A DNA stretch of 63,660 nucleotides from Bacteroidales bacterium (GCA_017649855.1 JAGCGA010000031.1:1-63660); one strand, 5' to 3'. Positions 50,538 to 60,694 are shown, counted from the first letter of the stretch. Numbers and translations: made by a program. The notes: generated by a model from the sequence alone, not told the origin.

Positions 50538-51121
50538 CTTATTCATCCATAGCACTCTTCTGTGGTTCCTCGCGCGGGGAGAACCCCGACTTCGCCGCTG
50601 ACGCTGTCACCTTCGGGCGCACGCTCGTCCGGAAAGGCATCACCCTGTACTACGGGGGAGGCTGCATCGGCCTTATGGGAGTCGTGGCCGACACCATGCT
50701 GGAAGAGGGCGGCACCGTCATCGGCGTGGCCCCCGACTTCTTCAAGCTGGGCCCCGTACTGGCCGACAACATCACCGAGATGATCTACGTCAAGAGCATG
50801 AGCGAGCGCAAGCAGCTGCTCGAGAAGCGCGCCGATGCGTTCGTCATCTTCCCGGGCGGCTTCGGCACTATGGACGAGCTCTTCGAGGTCATCACCGACG
50901 CCCAGCTCGGCCTGCACCACAAGCCCGTCATCGTCTATAACCCCCACGGCTACTACGATCATCTGAAAGCCCTCCTGGAGCACTTCACCCAAGAAGGGTT
51001 CCTCCGCCAATTCCACAAGGACCTGCTCCAGTTCGCCGACACCGTGGAGGAGATCTTCCTGGCCATCGAGCACTATGAGAACACCAACAGCGAGAGCTGG
51101 CTCTCCAAAATCAAAGATTAA
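50534..51121 (+). CDS. LOG-family (TIGR00730) nucleotide phosphoribohydrolase-like protein
   Basis: 195 residues from the ATG overlapping pssA. Rossmann-like fold with the LOG signature PGGFGTMDELFEVITDAQLG and the N-terminal FCGSSRGENPDF and YYGGGCIGLMGVVADTMLEE. Such enzymes hydrolyse cytokinin-type or purine nucleotide 5'-monophosphates to the free base and ribose 5-phosphate; in bacteria without cytokinin pathways the true substrate is usually AMP-like. Both the catalytic Arg/Glu block (MSERKQLLEKRADAFVIFPG) and phosphate loop are intact. Confidence 0.93.
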   Translation: MTYSSIALFCGSSRGENPDFAADAVTFGRTLVRKGITLYYGGGCIGLMGVVADTMLEEGGTVIGVAPDFFKLGPVLADNITEMIYVKSMSERKQLLEKRADAFVIFPGGFGTMDELFEVITDAQLGLHHKPVIVYNPHGYYDHLKALLEHFTQEGFLRQFHKDLLQFADTVEEIFLAIEHYENTNSESWLSKIKD

Positions 51122-51142
51122 CCCCTATTCTGTCAGACCATC

Positions 51143-52312
51143 ATGCTATTCAAAGATGTATTAGTACCCCAGGAACTCAAAAGCCGGCTGTTGCAACAGA
51201 TCCGGGAGGGTCGTATCAGCCATGCGCAGCTCTTCCACTGCCTGCCGGGCAGTCACGGTTTCGGACTGGCCGTCGCCATGGCCCAGTATCTGTGCTGCGA
51301 GCATCCTTCCGAGGACGACTCCTGCGGCGAGTGCCCCTCCTGCAAGCAGTTTGCCAAGCTGGAGCACCCCGACCTGCACCTGTACTTCCCCAATTGCGGC
51401 ACCAAGGAGGTGGAGAGCAAGAACTGCGAGTCGTCGCAGTTCATCAAGGAGTTCCGCGACTATGCCCTCGCCAACAACCTGCACATCGACCTCTCCGAGT
51501 GGATGGCCATCCTGGATGGGGAGAACAAACAGCCCTCCATCAACATCCGCGACGCCTCCAACATCCTCCACTTCAACAGCATCCGTCCCTACGCCGGACG
51601 CTACAAGACCTACATCCTGTGGTGTGCCGACCGTCTGCATCACGATGCCGCCCCCAAGTTGCTGAAGACCCTGGAAGAGCCCGAAGAGGGCAGTCTTTTC
51701 ATCCTCATCACCGACAAACCCGAACGTATGCTGGCCACCATCCTCTCGCGCACCCAGGAGGTCAAGTTCCCCCGCCTCAGCAACGAGGCTATCGAGCAGG
51801 CCCTGTTGCAAGAGCACCCCGACCTCTCCCCCGAGATGGCGCACAACATCACCCTCCATGCCGACCACAACTACCTCAAGGCCCGCAGGAGCTACCCCAA
51901 CGACGAGCTCTCCGAGCAGATGCTGGACTCCTTCAGCCAGTTCATGCAGAGCGTCGTCGCCTTCGCCACCCGCCAGCCTTTGGAGACCGTCAACTACAAC
52001 CATGTGCAGATGCTGATTGCCGACATCGCCGCCCTGAGCCGCGAGATCCAGAAGCAGCATCTCCTCTTCTGGCTCGACACCTCCAGAAAGTTCTTGCTGA
52101 TGAAAGCCAATCAGGATGCAATCGTGAAACTGACCACCCAGGAACAGGAGGTCTATGAGAAACTCAAAAACGCCTTCACCTTGCGCTTTGTAAGTCAGAT
52201 GAACGATGCGATGAACACGGCCCTGCAGCAGGTGGCCCGCAATGGCAGCACCGCCTTGATCCTCACCGACCTGTACTTCCAGCTGGCGGCCTTCCTGACC
52301 CCTAAGCAATAG
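51143..52312 (+). CDS. holB: DNA polymerase III delta-prime-like clamp-loader subunit
   Basis: 389 residues. Clamp-loader AAA+ layout: GRISHAQLFHCLPGSHGFGL in place of the Walker A loop, a zinc module with CCEHPSEDDSCGECPSCKQF, a Walker-B/Sensor region (YILWCADRLHHDAAPKLLKT), and the SRC-like LEEPEEGSLFILITDKPERM followed by LATILSRTQEVKF. The P-loop lacks the GK(T/S), which is normal for delta-prime, the non-ATPase stator of the sliding-clamp loader. Last gene of the operon starting at dNK, convergent with lysC. Confidence 0.93.
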   Translation: MLFKDVLVPQELKSRLLQQIREGRISHAQLFHCLPGSHGFGLAVAMAQYLCCEHPSEDDSCGECPSCKQFAKLEHPDLHLYFPNCGTKEVESKNCESSQFIKEFRDYALANNLHIDLSEWMAILDGENKQPSINIRDASNILHFNSIRPYAGRYKTYILWCADRLHHDAAPKLLKTLEEPEEGSLFILITDKPERMLATILSRTQEVKFPRLSNEAIEQALLQEHPDLSPEMAHNITLHADHNYLKARRSYPNDELSEQMLDSFSQFMQSVVAFATRQPLETVNYNHVQMLIADIAALSREIQKQHLLFWLDTSRKFLLMKANQDAIVKLTTQEQEVYEKLKNAFTLRFVSQMNDAMNTALQQVARNGSTALILTDLYFQLAAFLTPKQ

Positions 52313-52332
52313 CTCTTACAGGGAGCCTTTCC

Positions 52333-53589
52333 CTATGACAACAACACATATTGGATGGTGGTACGACTCGTCTGCCGCAGCAGGATCGTGCGCCCCTCCG
52401 TCACCCGCCGGATAGACTCGGGCGTGTAATGCCGCACCGTCACCAGCGTGACATGCTCGTTGTATTTCACCTTGTAGCGGGTCTGCATCTCCTCCACACA
52501 CTCCTTCACCCGCTCCAGATCGGTGCCGGTACAGACCGAGAAGCTGAGGGCGGAGTTCTGCATCATATTGATCCGCACCCGGTATTTGGCAAAGAGGGAG
52601 AATATCTCCGACAAGTTCTCTTCCGCCACAAAGGAGAAATCCTTCGGGAAGATGGTCAGCAGGGTCTGGTTGTCCTTCACGATGAAAGAGGGGATCTTCG
52701 TGGAGAGCACGCAGTCTCCGATCATGCTGCCGGCATCCTCCGGATGGAAGAATGACTTCACATGGAGGGGGATATGTTTGTTCTGGAGGGGTTTCAAGGT
52801 CTTGGGATGAATCACGGAGGCACCGTAATAGGAGAGCTCCAGGGCCTCCTGATAAGGGATCTCATCGAGTTTCACGGCGTCCGGGAAGCGTTTGGGGTCG
52901 GCGTTGAGGAGGCCGGAGACATCCTTCCAGATGGTCACCCGCTCGGCATCCAGACAGTAGGCGAAGATGGCCGCGGTATAGTCGGAGCCCTCCCGGCCCA
53001 GCGTCACGCGCGTCTGTGCGGTCGTTCCCCCGATAAAGCCTTGGGTGATGACAACCTGGTGTTGGCCCAAGAGGGCGGGCACAACCTGGCGGATGCGCTC
53101 ACCCGTGCGCTGCCAGTCCACCCTACCCTCCCGATAGGTGGTGTCGGTCATCACCAGCTCACAGGCATTGAGCCAGGTGTTGCCAAGCCCGGAACACTGC
53201 AGGAAATGGGAGATCAAGGTGGTGGACATCAGTTCGCCGAAACTGACGACTTGGTCATATTCATAGTCATAACGACCGCTGTATGGCTCGGCTAGCTTGC
53301 GCGTAAGCCCGTCCCGGAGAGCCAAGAGACGCGCCACCCCCTCTTCATCGTCCGGGAGCAGCTCCCTGAGGATGTCCAGATGGTAACGCATCAGTTCCTC
53401 GACCAGCGCAGAGGTGTCCTCCTGCTGGCTGTAGGCTCGCAAGACGCCCTCCAGAAAGTTGGTGGTCTTGCCCATAGCGGAGATGACCACGACCAGCTCC
53501 TCCCCGTCGTAGCGTTGGAGGATCTGCAATAGATTTCGGATTGCGGGAGCATCTTTCACCGAGGCTCCGCCAAACTTAAAGACCTGCAT
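52333..53589 (-). CDS. lysC: Aspartate kinase
   Basis: 418 residues from ATG 53589. It phosphorylates aspartate, the first step to lysine, threonine and methionine. Blocks: MQVFKFGGASVKDAPAIRNL, VVVISAMGKTTNFLEG, VVSFGELMSTTLISHFL, TQGFIGGTTAQTRVTLGREG and SDYTAAIFAYCLDA; the C-terminal regulatory ACT part (about 300-418) is shorter than in E. coli LysC. Its ATG shares one base with the stop of the upstream M28 gene (TAATG), so the two are translationally coupled. A small hairpin (52320-52334) overlaps its stop and separates it from holB. Confidence 0.95.
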   Translation of the reverse strand: MQVFKFGGASVKDAPAIRNLLQILQRYDGEELVVVISAMGKTTNFLEGVLRAYSQQEDTSALVEELMRYHLDILRELLPDDEEGVARLLALRDGLTRKLAEPYSGRYDYEYDQVVSFGELMSTTLISHFLQCSGLGNTWLNACELVMTDTTYREGRVDWQRTGERIRQVVPALLGQHQVVITQGFIGGTTAQTRVTLGREGSDYTAAIFAYCLDAERVTIWKDVSGLLNADPKRFPDAVKLDEIPYQEALELSYYGASVIHPKTLKPLQNKHIPLHVKSFFHPEDAGSMIGDCVLSTKIPSFIVKDNQTLLTIFPKDFSFVAEENLSEIFSLFAKYRVRINMMQNSALSFSVCTGTDLERVKECVEEMQTRYKVKYNEHVTLVTVRHYTPESIRRVTEGRTILLRQTSRTTIQYVLLS

Positions 53590-54578
53590 TATCTTTCGTT
53601 TTTGATGACTTGTAATAAGGTGGTACCCACAATGCCCAACGATTGCTTGTCGATATGGCCGATATTGTCCTGGGTGGTATGCCATACCGGGTCGAAGCCC
53701 GTGCCGGAGGCCATATCATAGTGGATGATATCGATCATGGGTATGTGGGCGGTTTTGTTGACATAATAGTGGTCGTCGGTGATGACACCGCCGGGTTGGT
53801 TGATGAAGTGGCTGCCGTAGCCAAGGCTGTAGGCGGTGCTCCACACCTTCTGCACCACGGCGGGGGCATAATGGGTGGAGAACTGCTCCTGATAGAACTT
53901 AGGGTTGGGGGACCCCACCATGTCGAGGAGAATGCCATAGGAGGCCTGATAGCCCTCCACATGCGGGTTCTTGGCCCAGTACTGGGAGCCGAGGCCCCAC
54001 CATTCTCCGTTCGGGGCGTTGTCGCTCTCCCGCGGGCCATAGTCTTCCGCATCGTAAAAGACAATGTCGATGCCCACGGCTGGCTGCTGACCATGAAGCT
54101 GGCGAGCCACCTCTAAGAGGACTCCCACGCCGGAAGCACCGTCGTTGGCCCCATCGATGGCCTCCTCGCGACGGGCAGGGGCCGGATCATGGTCGGCAAA
54201 AGGACGGGAGTCCCAGTGCGAAGCCAAGACCACCCGGCTGGCCGCATCCGGACGGATAGCGCCGACGAGGTTCTCCGCCGTGAACTGCTTGCCGTCATAG
54301 GTGCGCACCGTGAAGGTCTGCACATAGACGGTGTCACAGAATCGACGCAACTGGCTGACCAGATAGTCACGGCACTGGCGGTGCGCGTCACTGCCGAGCA
54401 CACGAGGCCCGAAGTCGGTCTGCGCCTTCACGAAAGCAAAGGCAGAGTCACAGTCAAAGGCAGGCTTGACAACCTCCTCCTTGGAGGTCGAGGTGTCAAC
54501 CGCCCCCTGCTTGTCTTTCCGATGACAAGCCGTCATCACGACAAGAAGGGCACACACACAGATAAGGATCCGTTTCAT
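53589..54578 (-). CDS. Exported M28-family peptidase / glutaminyl-peptide cyclotransferase-like enzyme
   Basis: 329 residues from ATG 54578, 29 bases after a -7 box. A short signal sequence ends in VVMTACHRKD, a lipobox-like cysteine, so it is probably a lipoprotein. Zinc/active-site blocks of the M28/QC fold are all present: LASHWDSRPFADHDPAP, DGANDGASGVGVLLEVARQL, IVFYDAEDYGPRESD, and VITDDHYYVNK. The arrangement with a single zinc-type site and the WD of ASHWDSRP fits glutaminyl cyclase, which converts N-terminal glutamine to pyroglutamate, better than a two-zinc aminopeptidase. Bacteroidota secreted proteins typically begin with Gln after signal-peptide cleavage, as seven proteins in this window do. 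Confidence 0.85.
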   Translation of the reverse strand: MKRILICVCALLVVMTACHRKDKQGAVDTSTSKEEVVKPAFDCDSAFAFVKAQTDFGPRVLGSDAHRQCRDYLVSQLRRFCDTVYVQTFTVRTYDGKQFTAENLVGAIRPDAASRVVLASHWDSRPFADHDPAPARREEAIDGANDGASGVGVLLEVARQLHGQQPAVGIDIVFYDAEDYGPRESDNAPNGEWWGLGSQYWAKNPHVEGYQASYGILLDMVGSPNPKFYQEQFSTHYAPAVVQKVWSTAYSLGYGSHFINQPGGVITDDHYYVNKTAHIPMIDIIHYDMASGTGFDPVWHTTQDNIGHIDKQSLGIVGTTLLQVIKNER

Positions 54579-54606
54579 ATCGTCAGCATATTTTAATAAA
54601 CGGCTG

Positions 54607-54614
54607 CAAAGGTA
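54607..54614 (-). promoter_or_regulatory. -7 promoter box TAccTTTG for the M28-lysC operon
   Basis: The minus strand reads TACCTTTGCAGCC, 29 bases before ATG 54578. Confidence 0.6.
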
Positions 54615-54702
54615 CAAAAAAAATCAAACATACAGCAAGAGGTGGAGACACGATGCCTCGCGACTCCACCTCTGTAACTGTTAACTGATAACTGAAAACT
54701 TT

Positions 54703-57006
54703 TTACAGCACGGTGATAGAACCCTTGAACATCGTGGCATAGCCATTGTAGTCCACGACCTTCAGAAGGTAGTTGTACACGCTGTTGACGTACAGTTTTC
54801 CGTTGACACGACCATCCCACTCGAAATCCTTGTTGGTGGTGTAGTACACCATCTCGCCGTTACGGTTGAAGATGGTCAGCTCGATTGACTGGATCAAGTT
54901 CTTCTGCGGAAGGGTGAGCACATCATTCAAGCCGTTGTAGTCGGACGGGGTGATGGCGGTAGGAAGGTTCACAAACGGGGTACAGGCGGGGATGGTCACC
55001 GAGGCTTCGGCCTTACAGCCACCCTCGTCCGTGATGGTCAGGGAATAGTCGCCGGGCTCCGTCACCTCAATCATCGGGGTGTTGTCACCCGTATTCCACT
55101 CGTAGGTGACCACATCCACGTTGGAGACCACCGACAGGTTGGTGGAGAAGTTGTCGCAGTAGTCGGCACTCATGGCAATCTCCACGGTAGGTTTCTGGAC
55201 GGTCAGGTTGACCGTTACCAAGCTGTCGCAGCCGTTCCATGCGCCGCCCTGGTAGATGACGGTACGGGTGCCTGACTCGTGCCAGGTGTAGAGATCTCCG
55301 AAATTGGCCTGGTCATAGATGACGGGCAGGTTCTCCTCGCAGGTAAAGATGGTATCGGTGCCCGTAGCCTCATGCAACTCTTCCAGCATGATGGCAATGG
55401 TGGTATCTTTGGAGCAGGTATGATCTTGATCCCAGATGATGATATGCACCAAGTGTTCACCGGGCGTTGCATAGGTAAATTGCGGATTTGTCGTATTCTC
55501 GGCAAACATCACCGTGTCGTAGCCTCCAGCGGCATTTTGGTTGAGGTTGTACCACTGGATAAGCTGGGTAGGCTGATAGATAGTATCCTCATTGCCACCT
55601 GCCACAGCGGCCGGAGCACGCAAACGGATCGTGCTATTGTCGGAGAAGGCTACCTTATAGGCACAATTTTCAAAGATCTGGTCGTAATCGAAGTTCGGGG
55701 TGAGATCGTAGAACTTGATATTGGCCTCATACATAAAGGGCACGCCCGTCATGGAGAGCATCTCGCAACGATAGTAGGGATAGATACGGGTGCCGTCGGT
55801 ACGGCTCAAGGTCAGTTTACGCAGACCGTCATAGTTGCTCCTGAAAGAGGCGCTGGCCGAGTCGGCACCGGCATACCAGTGATAGGAGGTGGGTTGGAAG
55901 CCATAAGGAACGGAAAGTTCAATGTCACCGTCGCCACAGGCATCCACCTTGATGGAACCGGAGATCATCTTCGCGGCAAAATAGCCATACGCCCAGTGGT
56001 AGCTAGCCTGACAGGCATGTGCCTTCACACGGAAGATGACAGTCTGGTTATTTTGGGCTTGCTTGGTAAGGTCAAAAGCAATTGGGGTATATTGGAACCA
56101 TTCGCACTCAATACCGCTGTGGGATTCTGAAATATAACTACTATACTGGCTATACGGACAGGAATAAATCTGGAAAGCCAGGTTCTCGGCATTCGTCCCG
56201 TAATAGTCATAGGTGGAAGGAGTTGCCCGGCAATAAGGAATGGCCGGATAATTGGAACAATTAGGAATGGGCACAATCAGGAATTGCGAGTATGGCCAGT
56301 AGTTGGCGTTGTTGGGATTGCTCATGGGCTGACCATTCTGATTGGAGTAGTATCCCAGATTCAACAGGTTATTGTTCTGATCCAGCACCTCGATGGTAAA
56401 GAAAGGGTTATAATAGACATAGTGGCAAGCTTTCTCCTGGGCGAAAGCAAACATCACCATCAACACCGGATTATTGGTATCCGGTTTGAACCAATATTCA
56501 ATAGACTGGCTATGCGTACCCTGGTCATTGGGGCCACCGATTTGGATGACGGTGTCAATGGCATCATCGGTAGTATTAGGATTCCCGTCCCAGCCACCAT
56601 GCGGCAACACATATTCCCGAACATATTGGCTACCAACCTGATAGCACATACACACATCGCGTCCAGATACAATACCTCCGCCAGGATTTTGATTCTGAGA
56701 CGTGATCAAACGGTGACTGAAGTTCGTGCCGTTGTTCAGCGTACCTGTGGCAGCATTGTTATATGAAGCTGAATAGGTAGTCTGATACCAATTATAATTC
56801 GGCCCTGATCCATTGTAATTCCAGATCTGATTACTAATATTACAAGCCGCCCAACTGGATGATAACGTACCATATCGGCATTTCACATAATTGGCGTCGA
56901 AAGTATTGAATGTAGGCGGGGTGCCATTGTACGGGGTGGGGTTCTGGGCAGAGATCCATCCGAAACTCATACAGAGCAAGAACAAGAGGGCAAAGTATCT
57001 TTTCAT
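54703..57006 (-). CDS. Secreted protein with type IX (type B) sorting domain
   Basis: 767 residues. Signal peptide RYFALLFLLCMSFGWISA|QNPTPYNGT. The N-terminal part (about 20-300) is rich in Tyr, Asn and Gln and contains paired cysteines (YVKCRYGTLSSSWAACNISN); its fold is not recognised. A middle Ig-like stretch (about 350-640) includes CGDGDIELSVPYGFQPTSYH and repeated PKD-like units (VVTYEWNTGDNTPMIEVTEP). It ends with the gliding-motility-associated C-terminal domain (FVNLPTAITPSDYNGLNDVL; FEWDGRVNGKLYVNSVYNYL). The same sorting-domain family ends the repeat protein at 40641. It has its own promoter and stands alone. Confidence 0.92.
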   Translation of the reverse strand: MKRYFALLFLLCMSFGWISAQNPTPYNGTPPTFNTFDANYVKCRYGTLSSSWAACNISNQIWNYNGSGPNYNWYQTTYSASYNNAATGTLNNGTNFSHRLITSQNQNPGGGIVSGRDVCMCYQVGSQYVREYVLPHGGWDGNPNTTDDAIDTVIQIGGPNDQGTHSQSIEYWFKPDTNNPVLMVMFAFAQEKACHYVYYNPFFTIEVLDQNNNLLNLGYYSNQNGQPMSNPNNANYWPYSQFLIVPIPNCSNYPAIPYCRATPSTYDYYGTNAENLAFQIYSCPYSQYSSYISESHSGIECEWFQYTPIAFDLTKQAQNNQTVIFRVKAHACQASYHWAYGYFAAKMISGSIKVDACGDGDIELSVPYGFQPTSYHWYAGADSASASFRSNYDGLRKLTLSRTDGTRIYPYYRCEMLSMTGVPFMYEANIKFYDLTPNFDYDQIFENCAYKVAFSDNSTIRLRAPAAVAGGNEDTIYQPTQLIQWYNLNQNAAGGYDTVMFAENTTNPQFTYATPGEHLVHIIIWDQDHTCSKDTTIAIMLEELHEATGTDTIFTCEENLPVIYDQANFGDLYTWHESGTRTVIYQGGAWNGCDSLVTVNLTVQKPTVEIAMSADYCDNFSTNLSVVSNVDVVTYEWNTGDNTPMIEVTEPGDYSLTITDEGGCKAEASVTIPACTPFVNLPTAITPSDYNGLNDVLTLPQKNLIQSIELTIFNRNGEMVYYTTNKDFEWDGRVNGKLYVNSVYNYLLKVVDYNGYATMFKGSITVL

Positions 57007-57038
57007 ATCCTAGTTATTTTCGTGTCGTTTCAAAAATG

Positions 57039-57046
57039 CAAAAGTA
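57039..57046 (-). promoter_or_regulatory. -7 promoter box TActTTTG for the 767-residue surface protein
   Basis: The minus strand reads TACTTTTGCATTTTTG, about 32 bases before ATG 57006. Confidence 0.55.
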
Positions 57047-57117
57047 ACATTTTTAATAACGAATGAGACAATCAATTGTTGCAGTTCTAGCAAGAAAAAA
57101 AAATGAACAAAATCACT

Positions 57118-58338
57118 TTATTTTTTTTCAAAATGCTCCACAGCATAGGCCTTGGTGATGGCAATCTTCTTCTTGCCGGAGGAGGGGAACTCGAACATGG
57201 CGTCATTCATGATCTTCTCTACGATAGAACGCAGTCCACGGGCCCCGAGTTTCAGCACTTCGGCCTTCTCCACGATATAGTCGAGAGCCTCTTCGTCAAA
57301 GGTCACGACGATGCCGTCCATCTTGAAGAGTTTGACATATTGTTTGATGATGGCATTCTTGGGCTGGGTCAGGATGCGCTTGAGGGCGGCTTTGTCGAGG
57401 GGTGCCAGGGCTGTGATGACGGGGAAACGGCCGCACAACTCGGGGATGAGGCCGAACGACTTGACATCCTGCATGGTGATATGGCGCAGCATATCCTCTT
57501 TCTGGATGGAGCGGCCCTCTTGGTTATAGCCAATGGTGTGCGTGTTGACGCGCTCGGCGATGATCTGGTCGATGTTGTTGAAGGCGCCACTGCCGATGAA
57601 GAGGATGTGCTGGGTGTTGACCTGGATGAACTCCTGCTCGGGGTGCTTGCGTCCGCCTTGAGGCGGCACATTGACGATAGAGCCTTCCAGGAGCTTGAGC
57701 ATGGCCTGCTGGACGCCCTCCCCGGACACATCGCGCGTGATGCTGGGATTCTCGCCTCCCTTGCGGGCCAGCTTGTCGATCTCGTCGATGAAGACAATGC
57801 CGCGCTCCGCCTGTTCCACGTCATAGTCGGCTGCCTGCAACAAACGCGTCAGGATGCTCTCCACATCCTCGCCCACATAGCCGGCCTGCGTGAAGACGGT
57901 GGCATCGGCAATGCAGAAGGGCACGTTGAGCATCTTCGCAATCGTGCGGGCGATCAAAGTCTTACCCGTACCCGTCTCGCCCACCAGCAAGACGTTGGAC
58001 TTCTCGATCTCCACGTCATCGTCCTTGGTCTCCGCCGTGGAGAAGAGACGCTTGTAGTGGTTGTACACCGCCACGGAGATGGTCTTCTTGGCCTCCTCCT
58101 GGCCGATGACATACTCGTCCAGCTTTGCCTTGATCTCTTTGGGCTTCATCATCTTGGTCTTCAGGTTGCTCAGATCCATCCGGGTGAGATGGGCTTTCCG
58201 CTCCTGATAGATATCCATGGCTGCCTGGATACAGTCTTCGCAGATCGTGGCATCCAAGCCTCCAATGATAAAATGGTCGCGAGGGATCTCGCGACCACAA
58301 AAACTGCATATTCTGTCTAAATTTTGCTTCTTAGCCAT
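57118..58338 (-). CDS. clpX: ATP-dependent Clp protease ATP-binding subunit ClpX
   Basis: 406 residues. N-terminal C4 zinc finger ([18 protein letters not shown]), AAA+ Walker [16 protein letters not shown], pore loop [12 protein letters not shown], Walker [16 protein letters not shown], and Sensor-2 block [18 protein letters not shown]. It unfolds substrates and feeds them to ClpP. The canonical GAFDGL is GAFNNID here. It starts 78 bases after clpP on the same strand, so tig, clpP and clpX form the standard operon order. Confidence 0.97.
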   Translation of the reverse strand: MAKKQNLDRICSFCGREIPRDHFIIGGLDATICEDCIQAAMDIYQERKAHLTRMDLSNLKTKMMKPKEIKAKLDEYVIGQEEAKKTISVAVYNHYKRLFSTAETKDDDVEIEKSNVLLVGETGTGKTLIARTIAKMLNVPFCIADATVFTQAGYVGEDVESILTRLLQAADYDVEQAERGIVFIDEIDKLARKGGENPSITRDVSGEGVQQAMLKLLEGSIVNVPPQGGRKHPEQEFIQVNTQHILFIGSGAFNNIDQIIAERVNTHTIGYNQEGRSIQKEDMLRHITMQDVKSFGLIPELCGRFPVITALAPLDKAALKRILTQPKNAIIKQYVKLFKMDGIVVTFDEEALDYIVEKAEVLKLGARGLRSIVEKIMNDAMFEFPSSGKKKIAITKAYAVEHFEKK

Positions 58339-58416
58339 TATTTGTCATTGTGATAAATGAGAAAAGGGAGTCATCGCTTTCCTGGCCGCAGGGGTCTGCA
58401 GCCGTCGTGGGCGGGC

Positions 58417-59094
58417 CTATTTGCGCTCGTGCGTGAGCACCTTGTCGATCAGGCCGTACTCTTGCGCTTCGGAGGCGATCATCCAATGGTCGCGGTCGCA
58501 GTCCTTCCACACCTGGTCGTAGTCTTTGCCGGTATGGTAGGCGATGATCTCGTAGAGCTCCTTCTTGATCTTCTGGATCTCTTGGGCTTCGATCTCGATA
58601 TCGGAGGCCTGGCCTTGCGCGCCACCCATCGGCTGATGGATCATGACGCGGGAGTGCGGAAGGGCGAAGCGTTTGCCTTTGGCACCGGCACAGAGCAGAA
58701 CGGCGGCCATGGAGGCTGCCATGCCCGTGCAGATGGTGGAGACATCCGGCTTCAGATACTGCATGGTGTCATAGATGCCCAAACCGGCATACACCACACC
58801 TCCGGGGCTGTTCAGGTAGATCTGGATATCGCGCTCGGGGTCCTGGGACTCCAGGAAGAGCAGCTGGGCTTGGATGATATTGGCCACGTCATCGTCAATG
58901 GGTACGCCCAAAAAGATGATACGGTCCTTCATCAAGCGGGAGAACACATCCAGCTGGGTGATGTTCATCGGGCGCTCTTCGATGATGTACGGGGTGATAT
59001 AGTTGCGCGTCATGGACATGTAGCGGTCCATCTTCAGGCTGCTGATGCCATGCTGTTTCAGCGCATAATTTCTGAATTCGTCTTGCATTCTCAT
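58417..59094 (-). CDS. clpP: ATP-dependent Clp protease proteolytic subunit
   Basis: 225 residues from ATG 59094 (a second ATG at 59088 is equally good); the longer frame to 59199 would read into the tig gene and encode an implausible basic stretch. The catalytic serine is in [17 protein letters not shown], the histidine in [15 protein letters not shown], and the acid in the following [21 protein letters not shown] block. A longer N-terminus than E. coli ClpP (about 30 residues before [20 protein letters not shown]) is usual in Bacteroidota. It starts 16 bases after the tig stop. Confidence 0.95.
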   Translation of the reverse strand: MRMQDEFRNYALKQHGISSLKMDRYMSMTRNYITPYIIEERPMNITQLDVFSRLMKDRIIFLGVPIDDDVANIIQAQLLFLESQDPERDIQIYLNSPGGVVYAGLGIYDTMQYLKPDVSTICTGMAASMAAVLLCAGAKGKRFALPHSRVMIHQPMGGAQGQASDIEIEAQEIQKIKKELYEIIAYHTGKDYDQVWKDCDRDHWMIASEAQEYGLIDKVLTHERK

Positions 59095-59110
59095 CTTCGT
59101 GGAATAAGGG

Positions 59111-60592
59111 TTATTCTTCTTTCTTCGTGGATTTCTTGGGGGCTTTCGGCTTGGCAGTCTTGGCCTTCGGGGCTTTTTCCTCTTTGGCCTCTTCGGCAAC
59201 CTCTTCCTTCACAGCCTTCTTGGCGGGGGCCTTCTTGGCTTTCGGCTTCTTGGCCGGGGCCTCGGCAGCATTCTCTTCCGCCTTGGTGACATAGGTCATG
59301 AAGGCCTGGCCGTCACCCTCCACCATCTCGATGTTGAGTTTGTCGCGGAGCTTGTTGGCCAGTTTCAGGTCGAAGAGCATGTCGTAAACCTGCTTCACGG
59401 ACTCCTGGTTCTTCATAGCCTCATTCACCATCTCATCGATGCGCGGCTCCATCTCCTTGGAATAGATGGCACCGAAATAGTTGTCAATGAAGTATTTTCT
59501 GAAATAGTCGCGCACATCGTCGGCATTCACTTGGACCTCATTCTCCTCGAGCAGCTTGTTCTCGATGAGCTGCCATTGGAAAGCGCGCTTGTACTGGTTG
59601 TATTCCGTCTCCAACTTCTCAGGGGTCATATCCTTCTGGGCTACGAGGATGTAGCGTTTAACGAAATCGTCGGGAAGCTCCACCGGCACATTGTCGATCA
59701 AGGCCTCGATGGCGTCGTTCATGAAGCGCTGATTGATGGGGGTCTCATACTGCAGGGCCATCATCTTGGCGACAGCCTCTCTCATCGTCTTCTCATCCTT
59801 GACGCTGCCATCCGGGAAGGCTTTCTTGAAGAACTCCTCATTGATTTCAGCCAGGTCGAGATGGCCGACATAGTCGATGGTCAGTTCCTCTTCGTAGGCA
59901 TTGCCTTCTTCGAGATCCTTGACATCCACGCGCAGGAAGCGGGCGAGGGAGGTCTCAGCGGCAAAAGCCTCTCTGAGCTTGAGCTTGACGGTCTCCTTGA
60001 CCTTCTTGCCGACAAATTTCTTGGCTGCCTTCTCGGTCAGGTCCTTCAGGAAGATATAGCCGGTCTTGTCCTCACCAAACTTCACGGAGACGTTGTCTTT
60101 GTCGGTCTCCACCACCTCGGGGGTCGTATAGTTGCCATAGCGTTCACGGAGTTGGTCCACCTGACGGTCGATCTCCTCCTCGGAGGCCACATAGCGGAAG
60201 TCCTTCACCACAGGGAGTTTGGAGTAGTCCACATTCACTTCGGGTCTGAGAGCGTACTCATAGGCGAAGACGAAGGTGTCGGGATTTTGAAAGTCCACTT
60301 TAGACTTCTCTTCAATAGGCAGGGGTTCGAGGATGTATTGGATGTTGTTGTCTTTGATAAAGTTGGCCATGCTGTCGTTGACCAGCTTGTCGACCTCCTG
60401 CACGAGCAGGGTGGGTTCATACATCTTCTTAATCATGCCCATAGGCGCGTTGCCGGCTCTGAAACCCGGAACCACGGCGCTACGTCTTTGTTTCTTCAAG
60501 GCGGCTTCGAGATTGGCCGCATAGTCTTCTCTGTTAATTTCAAAAACCACTTCCTGCAATAAGCCGGGAACGTTTTCGTGCTTGATATTCAT
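59111..60592 (-). CDS. tig: Trigger factor with a long Lys/Ala/Glu-rich tail
   Basis: 493 residues. The ribosome-binding N-domain ([20 protein letters not shown], here AGN for the usual G-F-R-x-G-K) is followed by the PPIase-like and C-terminal chaperone domains. It binds nascent chains at the ribosome exit. From about residue 440 the protein becomes low-complexity ([20 protein letters not shown] and on), about 45-50 residues longer than a usual trigger factor and resembling histone-H1-like tails. First gene of the tig-clpP-clpX operon. Confidence 0.94.
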   Translation of the reverse strand: MNIKHENVPGLLQEVVFEINREDYAANLEAALKKQRRSAVVPGFRAGNAPMGMIKKMYEPTLLVQEVDKLVNDSMANFIKDNNIQYILEPLPIEEKSKVDFQNPDTFVFAYEYALRPEVNVDYSKLPVVKDFRYVASEEEIDRQVDQLRERYGNYTTPEVVETDKDNVSVKFGEDKTGYIFLKDLTEKAAKKFVGKKVKETVKLKLREAFAAETSLARFLRVDVKDLEEGNAYEEELTIDYVGHLDLAEINEEFFKKAFPDGSVKDEKTMREAVAKMMALQYETPINQRFMNDAIEALIDNVPVELPDDFVKRYILVAQKDMTPEKLETEYNQYKRAFQWQLIENKLLEENEVQVNADDVRDYFRKYFIDNYFGAIYSKEMEPRIDEMVNEAMKNQESVKQVYDMLFDLKLANKLRDKLNIEMVEGDGQAFMTYVTKAEENAAEAPAKKPKAKKAPAKKAVKEEVAEEAKEEKAPKAKTAKPKAPKKSTKKEE

Positions 60593-60626
60593 TATACTTT
60601 AAATTTGGTTAACCATTAATAATATA

Positions 60627-60658
60627 AAAGACACGCAACATCCTAGGAGTTGCATGTC
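60627..60658 (-). terminator. Hairpin between secG and tig
   Basis: GACACGCAAC-ATCCTAGGA-GTTGCATGTC forms a stem with one mismatch between the secG stop and the tig promoter region. There is no clear T-run, so termination strength is uncertain. Confidence 0.45.
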
Positions 60659-60694
60659 TAACTATCTTCTAACTAGATTATATTCAGGAATCTA

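Noticed and set aside
51143..52312. Loss of function of the clamp-loader subunit because Walker A lacks GK(T/S)
   Set aside because: The delta-prime subunit normally has a degenerate P-loop; the zinc module and other blocks are intact.
52320..52334. Intrinsic terminator between holB and lysC
   Set aside because: AGGGA-GCCTT-TCCCT is only a 5-bp stem with no T-run on either strand and overlaps the lysC stop; too weak to list.
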